NCBI GenBank assembly: GCA_002238445.1
Contig: MPML01000028.1
Span: 1-56,777, forward strand
From: Caldilineaceae bacterium bin5
GTDB taxonomy: Bacteria; Chloroflexota; Anaerolineae; Caldilineales; Caldilineaceae
Direction: 5' to 3'
DNA length: 56,777 nt
Part shown: in pieces, positions 7,842 through 15,311 of the stretch
Numbering within the stretch: position 1 is the stretch's first letter
How the letters are laid out: each line of letters starts with the position of its first letter
The notes under the pieces: generated by a model
What the model was told of the DNA's origin: nothing
The model's database searches: none
The model's input: the letters and a program-made list of their open reading frames with translations, nothing else
Program-made: the position numbers and the translations under genes

Positions 7842-10187
7842 CTACCTGTCCTCCCACCGCAGACGTAACGACTCGAAGGCCAACGCCGGTTGGTTTGGAC
7901 TTTTTTCGTGCAACATTCCTGTATTATAGGTCAGGATCAGTTCTTGGCGGGCGCGAGTTATGCCAACATACAGGAGCCGTAGGCGCTCGGCGGCGAATTC
8001 CAGGCGAGCGTTGCGTGATGCTTGTCCTGGGACGTATTCGTCCAGCGTGCCCATGTGCAGTTGTGAAGTCTGTTCCAGAGCCTCCTCGGTCAGATTAAGA
8101 TTGTCGCGTATGAACCAGCGCTCCCCTCGGTAACTGTCCTCGTCTCCGCCACTGGGAAAGCTATAGTTGCTGACCGATGCCAGGTGGACGCGGTCCCATT
8201 CCAGCCCTTTGGCCGTATGAATGGTGGCGATGGTCACTTTGCCTGGCGGCGGCTCGAAGCCGCGGGCTTCCTCACTGAAGCCGAGGATACGGCGACGATT
8301 GCGTGCAAGAACTTCCAATTCACTGGTCAACTCCGGTAGCCGCATTTCGGGCCGCTCTTTGGCCTGTTTTGCCAGTAGAATGGCAACGCTGTGGGCCAGT
8401 GCCAGCTCTGAAGCTTCGGTGAAGAGATCCTGTCCCAGAGTCAGGATCAGTTCGTCGATAGGAAGGATGGCGGCCGCGCAAAAGCGTTTAAGATCTGTTC
8501 GGAACCTTTCGACGATCAGCCGAAAGCCTTCAAAGTCGTCGAGCCAGCCGAGTCCTTCCAGCCAGTCGTCGCCGGCGGCAGGGAAGACGAAACGCTCGGT
8601 GTGACGCAACCGGGCAAGTGCTTTGCCAAAGAGCAACGCCGGCTGGGGCAGAACATCGCCCGAGGCGCTTTGGTCGGTCACAGATCGCGCAGGTAGCCAA
8701 GGGGGATTGGCTTCCTCAGAGACGGCTGCGCCCTCGTCGCTGCCATTGTCTACCTTGTTGCATGGAAGCCCCCGCCGCGTCCACCAGACATCGGACCAAA
8801 ATGGACTTATATGAGAGGGGTTGTGCGGTTGGCTTATGTAACGCAACGCCTTCACGAGCGCGTCAACGGCTACGCGGGTCGTGCTGGTGGACTGAAGCAG
8901 GGAATCGTCGAATGGAAGCGAGGCGTTCTCAAGAGCTATGCTGAATTGAGCGCCGCGGCGGTTGTCGGGAATGAGTACAGCAACCGTTTTCTTAGCGTTA
9001 TTTGGCAGCCAGCGCTGCAGACTCTTGACCAGAGTCCGGATCTCTTCGTCGGGCGTTAGGGGACGGTCATAGAAGAACACGGCCGGGTCGCCCGGCGGCG
9101 GGTTTGGCTGTGGATCGCCATCCTCGGTGCTAAGAATGTAGGGAAGGGAAAGCGCGCTGTCTGGGGCGAGGAGCGGATGCTCCTGGCGGCTCCAGTCGAT
9201 AAAGAGGTTGGCGAGCTCAATGATCGGCTCGGCACTGCGGCCTGAGTTGGGTAAAGGAAGGGCCTCTGCAGTCTCGCTGTCCACAAAAGCCCTTAGGAAT
9301 CTGGGATCAGCGCTGGTAAAGGTCGTGTTGATGGCCTGGTTGGGGTCCCCAACCCGAACCCAGTTGCCGTGGGCGGCGGTCAGAAGGGACAGCATCCGTT
9401 CCTGGAGGGCGCTGCTGTCCTGAGCCTCGTCTTCGAGCACATAGGGCCAGCGCTGTTGCAGGCGGGCCAGGAGATTTTCGTCTGACTCGAGCGCCTGTAG
9501 CGCGAGTAGAATCAGGTCATCGAAGTCGACGCCTCCTCGAACGTTCAGCCCGCGCTGGTAGTCTTTGTAGATCTGCAGTCCGTAGGATAGTAGCGGCCAG
9601 ACGCCGGACTGCTGCGCAATCGTATTTTCGAGTGTGACGGGATCGGCGCGCAGTTCCTTTATGCGCCTAATAACAGCATCGGCAATCTCCTGGCCTGTAT
9701 CGAGGAGATGGCGTTCCAGCCGACGGGGATTGCTTGTGTGTTCTGGCCTGATGAACGCGCCCAAGAAGTCGGGATTGGCCTGAAAGTAGTTGTTGACGGA
9801 CTGCCGTTTGATGTCCAGGCCGGCGCGTTCGTCAATGATGCCAAAGTCTTCACTCAGCCCTACCAGCCCCGGTCGTTCTCGAACGATGTCAGAGGCCAGG
9901 CTGTGGAGAGTTCGGACGCGATAGCCACCTGGCAGCAGGCGCCCACTCTGAATGAATTTACCGATACTGTTACGGAAATTCTCAACTGCGGCATTGGTGA
10001 AGGTGACGACGAGCACTTCGCGGTCGTCCATGGGGCCGGAGCCTGCCAGTTTTTTCACAAGATTGGCGGCCAGGCAGCTCAGTGTAAAGGTTTTGCCGCT
10101 GCCGGGCACCGCGCTAATGCCGAGGCGTCCCCCGTCATAGCGGAGGACCTCCTCTTGTGCTGGACGCAGGTGTTGATCAGCGACCAT
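7842..10187 (-). CDS. UvrD/Rep-like superfamily 1 DNA helicase
   Basis: This 781-residue SF1A helicase should translocate on single-stranded DNA using ATP. Visible motifs: Walker A AVPGSGKT (residues 26-33), motif Ia-like VVTFTNAAVENF, the DE-box VLEDEAQD, motif III WVRVGDPNQAI, motif IV-like SGRSAEPI, motif V TIHTAKGLEWD and motif VI LLYVGITRARQEL. The region between motifs IV and V is long enough for a 2B-like domain, so it is larger than the roughly 500-residue GajB helicase of Gabija. The ATPase and DUF4276 genes follow closely on the same strand and a small unknown gene precedes it by about 115 bp. A DNA-repair helicase is possible, but the context favours defence. No clear ribosome site precedes the ATG. 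Confidence 0.9.
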   Translation of the reverse strand: MVADQHLRPAQEEVLRYDGGRLGISAVPGSGKTFTLSCLAANLVKKLAGSGPMDDREVLVVTFTNAAVENFRNSIGKFIQSGRLLPGGYRVRTLHSLASDIVRERPGLVGLSEDFGIIDERAGLDIKRQSVNNYFQANPDFLGAFIRPEHTSNPRRLERHLLDTGQEIADAVIRRIKELRADPVTLENTIAQQSGVWPLLSYGLQIYKDYQRGLNVRGGVDFDDLILLALQALESDENLLARLQQRWPYVLEDEAQDSSALQERMLSLLTAAHGNWVRVGDPNQAINTTFTSADPRFLRAFVDSETAEALPLPNSGRSAEPIIELANLFIDWSRQEHPLLAPDSALSLPYILSTEDGDPQPNPPPGDPAVFFYDRPLTPDEEIRTLVKSLQRWLPNNAKKTVAVLIPDNRRGAQFSIALENASLPFDDSLLQSTSTTRVAVDALVKALRYISQPHNPSHISPFWSDVWWTRRGLPCNKVDNGSDEGAAVSEEANPPWLPARSVTDQSASGDVLPQPALLFGKALARLRHTERFVFPAAGDDWLEGLGWLDDFEGFRLIVERFRTDLKRFCAAAILPIDELILTLGQDLFTEASELALAHSVAILLAKQAKERPEMRLPELTSELEVLARNRRRILGFSEEARGFEPPPGKVTIATIHTAKGLEWDRVHLASVSNYSFPSGGDEDSYRGERWFIRDNLNLTEEALEQTSQLHMGTLDEYVPGQASRNARLEFAAERLRLLYVGITRARQELILTYNTGMLHEKSPNQPALAFESLRLRWEDR

Positions 10188-10303
10188 GTAACTATTGCGC
10201 TTTATGTAGAATTGGAGCCGGAAGCGGGCAAGAAGTGCAGTTCTCTCCGCGGCCGAACGGAGCCGAGAGGAGAGCAGGCGTGGATTGGATGCTCACGTTG
10301 ATC

Positions 10304-10594
10304 TCAGGCCAGTGGTCCGAGCACTCTTAAGACGCCGGCAAATTGGCCTTTTGCATCGAGACTTTGGTGCGTTATCAAGGCGGGGGCAGAACGGCCGTCC
10401 TCCAGTTTCACCGTCATCTTGCGATCACGGTGAAGTTCGACCATAGTCTTTGTCGCATTCAGGTTTCTGGTATTGAAATAGATTCGGACTCGGTCGTTTT
10501 CGGGGTGATTGTCACTGCTGAACTCGACAACCTTCACGTCGTCCAGCACAGCAACGGGGTCGACTATTTGGTCCAGATAGAGCATCGCTTTCAT
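10304..10594 (-). CDS. Small unknown protein heading the helicase/ATPase operon
   Basis: It has 96 residues starting MKAMLYLDQIVDP. I do not recognise a family. The composition looks like a small all-beta fold: alternating hydrophobics (VAVLDDVKVVEF, RVRIYFNT, MTVKLEDG) with charged turns and no membrane segment or cysteine. The ATG is preceded by GGAAGG six bases upstream; a TTG seven codons earlier lacks such a site. It lies upstream of the helicase on the same strand, with 116 bp between them containing no other gene, so it may be the first gene of the cassette. It could be a regulator, an accessory subunit or an unrelated neighbour. Confidence 0.55.
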   Translation of the reverse strand: MKAMLYLDQIVDPVAVLDDVKVVEFSSDNHPENDRVRIYFNTRNLNATKTMVELHRDRKMTVKLEDGRSAPALITHQSLDAKGQFAGVLRVLGPLA

Positions 10595-10655
10595 GTAGAG
10601 CCTTCCGCGTTCCAAGTTCGAAATGATGTGAACTGCCTGTTAGCGCGGACCCAGT

Positions 10656-10691
10656 GACTGTCTTCAGAAAGGGTCTTGGGTCTGAACAGTC
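10656..10691 (-). promoter_or_regulatory. Leader hairpin upstream of the helicase/ATPase cassette
   Basis: GACTGT..TCAG pairs with CTGA..ACAGTC, a ten-base-pair stem with a two-base bulge and a 14-base loop. It lies about 60 bases upstream of the small first gene. It has no T-run, so it is not an intrinsic terminator; it may shape the 5' leader. Confidence 0.35.
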
Positions 10692-10747
10692 GGCGGTGAC
10701 AGTTTACCCGCACGTTGCAACTAACAGATTGGACGATAGCTCTGGAC

Positions 10748-10777
10748 ATTCTATCAGACTGCGGAACGCCGGAGCAA
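10748..10777 (-). promoter_or_regulatory. Candidate sigma70 promoter for the helicase/ATPase cassette
   Basis: On the minus strand TTGCTC is separated by 18 bases from TAGAAT, and TG occurs one base before the -10 (extended -10). It points at the small gene about 150 bases downstream and lies just outside the transposase fragment. The match is decent but unproven. Confidence 0.4.
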
Positions 10778-10800
10778 ACCGACACCAGGGCATACGCATC

Positions 10801-11050
10801 TTATTGGGAGAGAATTCTCGGGAGGTAGTCAGTTTTCCAACCGGCTTGTTTGCGTTTGGCAGCGATACCGATTTGGGCGCTGTTCTCGCTGGGTAAGGGG
10901 TTGAAAGCCATGCGGCGCAAGACGGCCAGGTTGTGCTGCGCATGGCCGTGACGGGTGCGACTGTCGTCCCCATCAAAGAGCCAGTAGACTGAATTCTCGA
11001 TGCTCCTGTGGCTGCGGGTGGAAGACAGGAGCTGTTTGGCATCGGATGAA
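10801..11050 (-). pseudogene. ISAs1-family transposase, C-terminal fragment (copy 1)
   Basis: The minus strand encodes a decayed C-terminus of an ISAs1 (H-repeat) transposase. Visible are QLLSSTRSH, SIENSVYW, DDSRTRHGHAQHNLAVLRR and KRKQAGWKTDYL before a stop at 10801-10803. Intact family members usually have Trp in RSHW-x-IEN and a longer stretch between W and DDSR; here the Trp is Arg and four or five residues are missing, so the gene is broken. The N-terminal two thirds of the transposase is absent. A second copy of the last 25 codons lies at 12.55-12.62 kb in the same orientation. Confidence 0.75.
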
Positions 11051-11172
11051 AAGATGGAATTCAGATCAGATGCAAATGCTTTGGGGGCAGACTTGGACAC
11101 TTTATTTATTGTGGGCCGTTTTTGTCAGATTCATCTTGATGGTGGGACTCAGGCATTCTCATCTGTGTGTTG

Positions 11173-11450
11173 GACGAGAGTTTACGAGAGTTCATGAGCG
11201 TTTACGAGCGTTTTCGGGTTGTCTGAGCAGCAGTTCACGTGATTTGCTTGTTGTGGTGTGACCTGGGCCTTGCCACTGCAGGTTGTCTCGTATGCGCGTT
11301 AGACGAGAGTTTACGAGAGATCATGAGCGTTTACGAGCGTTTTCGGGTTGTCTGCGCTGCAGTTTACGGGATTTGCCCGATGTGCTGTGACTGGGGCCCT
11401 ACCGATGCAGGATGTCTCGTGTGCGCGTTGGACGAGAGTTTCTGCCAGGG
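11173..11450. repeat. 129-bp tandem repeat containing ACGAGAGTTT decamers
   Basis: GACGAGAG recurs at 11173, 11302 and 11431, exactly 129 bases apart, and the sequence between is about 80 percent alike. Each unit starts with four or five 10-bp steps of the form ACGAG(A/C)GTTT, then TCGGGTTGTCTG. The same decamer family reappears at 14451-14490. Confidence 0.8.
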
Positions 11451-11914
11451 ATTTTTCTCGCTTGCGTTTTGCAGTAGACAAAACCAATCGATCGGCGAAG
11501 TCATGCGAAGGGCGGCGAAGAACACCAAAGGCGTAACGGATTTTTTATGCGCGGCCCTTGGCGGAAGAGCACTTTGCTCCCGCCGATCGCTTTGGTGACA
11601 AACGTCAACGGGTACTCGTCATTGATGGATTCACTTGCCCGTGTTCTGGCCGCGAAATGTCTACAAATGTCGCGTTATGTATACAAATGTATACGTATGT
11701 CGCGCCAATTTCAGTTTTTTGGGGCGCTATTTTTCGTCTTACCGAACAGGTCCTCGCCGTCCCTGATGGAATCCGAGGCGACGTTTTGGGGGCATTTCAC
11801 AGCGTTTCTGCTGACCGATTTCACCTGCAAGTTCTTCTTGGGCGAGAGCAGTGGCTTCTCAATTAATGCGCCTCGAAAGTGCACGATGCGGGCCCGCCAA
11901 GAGTACTTTTTCGA
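11451..11914. other. Spacer without a convincing gene
   Basis: Short open frames exist on both strands but none has a ribosome site or recognisable product. A small palindromic patch near 11670-11690 reads GTATAC-AAAT-GTATAC beside two ATGTCGCG words. It is probably decayed mobile-element DNA. Confidence 0.5.
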
Positions 11915-12290
11915 TTCAGGCAGCCTCACGAGGCCTTGTCCCAAGTCGATGCAACTATCCTGGTTTGGTCGATCTAAGTCGATCCAGGTCGATCCAGGTC
12001 GATCCAAGTCGACGGAATTCTTTTTTCTTGGACTATTTTCATGATTTCGCAGACGGTTCCTCCAGCCAATTCAGGCAGCCTCACGAGGCCTTGTCTCAAG
12101 TCGATGCAATTGTCCTGGTTTGGTCGACCCAAGTCGACCCAAGTCGACGTAAGTCGACGTAAGTCGACCTAAGTCGACGGGTTTTCTTTTTTTTGGGACT
12201 TTTTTCTTGATTTCGCAGACGTTACCTCCGGCCGATTCAGGCAGCCTCACGAGGTCTTTTCCCATACGTTGCAAGTGCCTTGGGTTGGGA
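11915..12290. repeat. Higher-order repeat (155/166 bp) carrying GTCGAY decamer arrays
   Basis: TTCAGGCAGCCTCACGAGG begins at 11915, 12070 and 12236. Within the first unit a 10-bp array GTCGATC(T/C)A(A/G) runs 11968-12015 (about 4.8 units). Within the second it runs 12123-12180 (5.8 units) as GTCGAC(CC/GT/CT)AA. Each array is followed by a T-rich tract and a conserved TGATTTCGCAGACG block. The third unit keeps only the left end. Confidence 0.85.
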
Positions 12291-12547
12291 CGGATTATGT
12301 CGGCGTTCTTCCTTCTTATGTAGGCCCTTACGTGCTTGCGTTCGCAAGCGTTTCCTCGCCGACTTCTAAAGGTATCGGAAGATGAAGAATGGGCAACTCA
12401 CAGACGTGCAGCGGCCCTCCTTCGGCTTCAGATATTTTTTTGGCGGGAGTCGTGGCTTCTCAGGGACAGAGGAAACGCAACTCATTTCCGACTCTATTAT
12501 AACACACGATTTGGGCCCACAAGGGGCACCCCTAACCCGAATCTGCA

Positions 12548-12624
12548 GGGCATACGCATCTCCTGGGGAGAGAACTATCGAGAGGCAGTCAGTTTTCCAA
12601 CCAGCGCGTTTGCGTTTGGCGGCT
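12548..12624 (-). pseudogene. ISAs1-family transposase, extreme C-terminal fragment (copy 2)
   Basis: About 75 bases match the end of copy 1 (10.79-10.86 kb) and encode AAKRKRAGWKTDCL on the minus strand, running on without the normal stop. Together with copy 1 it brackets about 1.7 kb of repeats in direct orientation. No inverted repeat or target duplication was recognised. Confidence 0.65.
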
Positions 12625-12652
12625 GAAAGGGCGATTGTGGTTTCTTAGGGTT

Positions 12653-14329
12653 CTACCCGGTTGGCACCCATGCGCGCGGCGCGATGCCTTCGACGTGTGT
12701 TTTGACGTCAACAACTGCCGGTCGGCCTGAGGCGAAGGCCTGGTCGAGAGTGCCGGCAAGCTCGCTCGGTTTGTGTACTGTAATGCCGAGTGCGCCGAAG
12801 GACTCGGCCATTCTGGCAAAATCTGCGTCTTCGAAGAGCCAGAGCTCATCGGAACCGGTGGTTCGTCCGCCGTAGGTCTGCTCGACGCCGCCCTGCTCCT
12901 GATTGAGAGAGTGGTTGTTGTTGACGACGGTGACGGTGTTGATGCCGCAGCGCACGGCCGTTTCCAATTCGGTCAGGTGATACCAGATGCCGCCATCGCC
13001 TGTAAAGCAAAGTACGGGGCGGTCGGGCGCCGCGCACTTCGCTCCCATCGCGGCGGGCAACCCCCAACCAAGGGAGCCGGAGCAGCGAATGAAGCTCTGG
13101 TCGGCATGTTTCAGGTCGATCATGGTGCCGGTCCAGATTCCGGCATGGCCGGTATCGGAGACAAGAATAGCATCGGATGGGAGGTAGTCGGTCAGCTCGC
13201 GGCAGAGGCGCTCGGGGCGCATGGGCAGAATCTCGGCGTCAACGTGTTGCGAAACACTCGCTCGCCACGCTTGCACCAGTTCCTGGACACGACCGATCCA
13301 TGAATTGCGGGGGGAGCCGGGCGCGGCACGGTCGATCATGTGCCTGAGGCTGCTCTTGACATCCCCTTGCATGCCTACCTTGACCGGGTAGTTGCGTCCG
13401 ATCTCCTCGGGGTTGATATCCAGTTGGATGACTGGCGTCCCTTGAGGGGGGATTTGATAGGCGTTTGTCACTTGGCCGCCGGTGTGGCTGCCGATGAAAA
13501 AGACGAGGTCGGCTTCGCACAGGGCCTGGTTGGCGCAGGCGCGTGAGTATGAGCCGGGCACGCCGACGGCCAGCGCGTGGTCGAAGGGGAACATGGTTTT
13601 GGCATTGAGCGATGTCGCTACCGGGATAGAGAGTTTTTCGGCCAGCTCTATCAGTTCGTCGCGGGCATCGGAAGCGGCGACGCCGCCGCCGGCGACAATG
13701 ACCGGTCGTTCGGCGCCGGCGAGGAGCTGGAGCGCGGCATCGATCTTCGAGGGCTCTGCCGAAGGCCGAAAAGGCGGCAACTGGGCGAACATTTCCTCGG
13801 CATAGACTTCCAGGTCGGCTTCCTGATCGACGACTCCCTGACCGGCAATGCCTTCCAAGTCGAGATGGGTTGGGCCGGGCGTGCCTGTAGTGGCGGCTCG
13901 AAAGGCTTGGCGCAGGTAGACTGGCAGGTGTTCGGGAGTGGGGACGTAGGCGCTGTATTTGGAGACAGCAGAGAATGGATTGACGTGATCGACCTCCTGG
14001 TAGGCGTGACGCTTCTGGTTGATGAGAAGCTCACGGCCTGTCAGAGCAACCACCGGCGAACAGGCCAGGTAAGCGTCCTGGAGCCCGGCGGCGAGGTTGA
14101 CTGCACCGACGGATTGGGCCATGCACAGGCCAGGGGCTCGCTTGACGCGGGCGTAGGCGTCGGCCATGTATGCGGCAGCTTTTTCGCCGTGTGTCTGCAC
14201 GCGCTTGATCCCCAGTTTTTCCATTTCCATGAGGGCCCTTGGGCCGATGTAGGGCATGAAGAAAACGTGCGTGATTCCATAACCATGAACTGTTTCGGCG
14301 ATAAAGCGGCCGCCGGTCATGCTAGGCAT
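12653..14329 (-). CDS. Thiamine diphosphate-dependent acetolactate synthase-like enzyme
   Basis: The 558-residue protein has the three-domain ThDP fold of the acetolactate synthase/benzoylformate decarboxylase superfamily. The N-terminal Pyr domain carries THGEKAAAYMADAYAR, with Glu49 in the position of the cofactor-activating glutamate. A central domain runs about residues 190-330. The C-terminal PP domain carries the Mg-ThDP motif GDGG (444-447) ending in NNN about 27 residues later. Substrate is uncertain; an alpha-keto acid decarboxylase, oxalyl-CoA decarboxylase-like or sulfo-/phosphonopyruvate decarboxylase role is possible. No regulatory ACT subunit lies nearby, which argues against the branched-chain pathway. 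The ATG is preceded by AGGAG eight bases upstream. The gene is isolated between two repeat regions and has its own promoter-like sequence. Confidence 0.85.
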   Translation of the reverse strand: MPSMTGGRFIAETVHGYGITHVFFMPYIGPRALMEMEKLGIKRVQTHGEKAAAYMADAYARVKRAPGLCMAQSVGAVNLAAGLQDAYLACSPVVALTGRELLINQKRHAYQEVDHVNPFSAVSKYSAYVPTPEHLPVYLRQAFRAATTGTPGPTHLDLEGIAGQGVVDQEADLEVYAEEMFAQLPPFRPSAEPSKIDAALQLLAGAERPVIVAGGGVAASDARDELIELAEKLSIPVATSLNAKTMFPFDHALAVGVPGSYSRACANQALCEADLVFFIGSHTGGQVTNAYQIPPQGTPVIQLDINPEEIGRNYPVKVGMQGDVKSSLRHMIDRAAPGSPRNSWIGRVQELVQAWRASVSQHVDAEILPMRPERLCRELTDYLPSDAILVSDTGHAGIWTGTMIDLKHADQSFIRCSGSLGWGLPAAMGAKCAAPDRPVLCFTGDGGIWYHLTELETAVRCGINTVTVVNNNHSLNQEQGGVEQTYGGRTTGSDELWLFEDADFARMAESFGALGITVHKPSELAGTLDQAFASGRPAVVDVKTHVEGIAPRAWVPTG

Positions 14330-14389
14330 ATCAGGTTCTCCTGGTGGTGTCGTTGTAGGCGCGGAGATTTATTGGGTAGATTTGATCTA

Positions 14390-14418
14390 TTCATAGCATC
14401 AGTTGGGCAACTTTGCAA
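14390..14418 (-). promoter_or_regulatory. Candidate promoter for the ThDP enzyme
   Basis: On the minus strand TTGCAA, 17 bases, TATGAA, with TGC just before the -10 (extended -10). It lies 60-90 bases upstream of the ATG and matches the TGCTATGA pattern seen before other genes in this window. Confidence 0.55.
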
Positions 14419-14450
14419 TCCGTCAGGATCGGTTGGCTCAGGTGCGCTCG

Positions 14451-14490
14451 TACGAGCGTTGACGAGAGATCACGAGAGTTTACGAGTGTT
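14451..14490. repeat. Four-unit ACGAG decamer array
   Basis: Four consecutive 10-bp units: TACGAGCGTT, GACGAGAGAT, CACGAGAGTT, TACGAGTGTT. They belong to the same family as the decamers inside the 129-bp repeat at 11.2-11.45 kb. Confidence 0.75.
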
Positions 14491-14535
14491 TAGGGGTGGT
14501 GGGCGGAATGGAGACACCGTTGGGTAGAGGCGGTG

Positions 14536-14638
14536 CGGGGGACTGCGGGGGAACTGCGGGGGAACTGCGGGGGAACTGCGGGGAAACTGCAGGGAAACTG
14601 CAGGGAAACTGCAGGGAAACTGCGGGGAACGGCAGGGG
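14536..14638. repeat. 11-bp tandem array (GAACTGCGGGG type)
   Basis: About nine units of GAACTGCGGGG shading into AAACTGCAGGG. The variants are grouped, not mixed, as expected from stepwise duplication. Read on either strand it gives only proline- or glycine-rich low-complexity frames. Confidence 0.85.
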
Positions 14639-14639
14639 G

Positions 14640-14960
14640 CGGTGGAATGAGACGGCAAGTGGTGGAGGCGACACTGTTGGCTAGACACGTAGATGGGGAA
14701 GCGTGAACAGGGTGGCTAGCCAGGGCGGGGCGTTGCGGGGGCGCGGAAACGCAGTTTTCAGTTTTTGGTTTTTGGTGAACTGCGAACGGCCCCGGTCAGT
14801 GGCATGAGACGGCGAGTGGGGGAGGAGACACTGTTGGCTAGACACGTTGCTGGGGAAGAGTGAGCAAGGTGGCTAGCCTAGGGGGGCGTTGCGGGGGCGC
14901 AGCCCCTGCACAAGGGAGGCCGCTTGCGGCCGACCGCCCATATGCAAGCAGAGAGAGACA
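14640..14960. repeat. Two tandem copies of the dispersed GC-rich hairpin repeat
   Basis: Two passages share GAGACGGC(A/G)AGTG, a CACTGTTGGCTAGACACGT block, GGGGAAG(A/C)GTGA and GGGGCGTTGCGGGGGCGC. Only the second continues into the hairpins GGGGC-GCA-GCCCC and GGCCGC-TT-GCGGCC. Sequence from 14961 to the next gene contains no other gene. Confidence 0.8.
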
Positions 14961-15069
14961 CTGCCTGGTCTGCCGGAGATTGGAACAGGAACTGACCCTG
15001 GCATGGTTGCGGAAAGAGGTATATGAGAGTTCAATTCCGTTTTGGGATGCACACTGCGGCAGAGTGCGA

Positions 15070-15098
15070 TTGAATCAGCAGTGAATACGTGCTATGAT
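15070..15098 (+). promoter_or_regulatory. Candidate sigma70 promoter upstream of the oxidoreductase
   Basis: TTGAAT, 17 bases, TATGAT, with TGC before the -10. It lies about 210 bases upstream of the GTG start. The leader between holds no other gene. Confidence 0.5.
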
Positions 15099-15311
15099 CT
15101 GCGGTGATGTCCATTTCTCTCCAGGATAGTCGAGTGATGGTTGCACTTTCGGGTGCGATAGAATCGGTGGCGAGCGGACGATTTTCCAGGCGGTGGTCGC
15201 GCTTGAAAAGCGTCTTCAACTCAGTCAACAGTTCACGTGATTTCAAGCATTGACGTTCCAACCTCTACCAGTTGCAAGGCGTCAGTAAGCGAAGATTGAA
15301 AGGAAGGCGTA

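Noticed and set aside
6059..10187. PARIS (AriA/AriB) system
   Set aside because: AriB is of the DUF4435 type and PARIS has no UvrD-like helicase. DUF4276 plus helicase fits better with a Gabija/OLD-like arrangement.
11968..12180. Possible CRISPR array
   Set aside because: Units are 10 bp with no unique spacers, and no cas genes are nearby.
12496..12501. Perfect minus-strand TATAAT with TG upstream in the repeat block
   Set aside because: The nearest -35-like word gives a 15-base spacing and no gene lies downstream on that strand before the repeats. It was kept only as a note.
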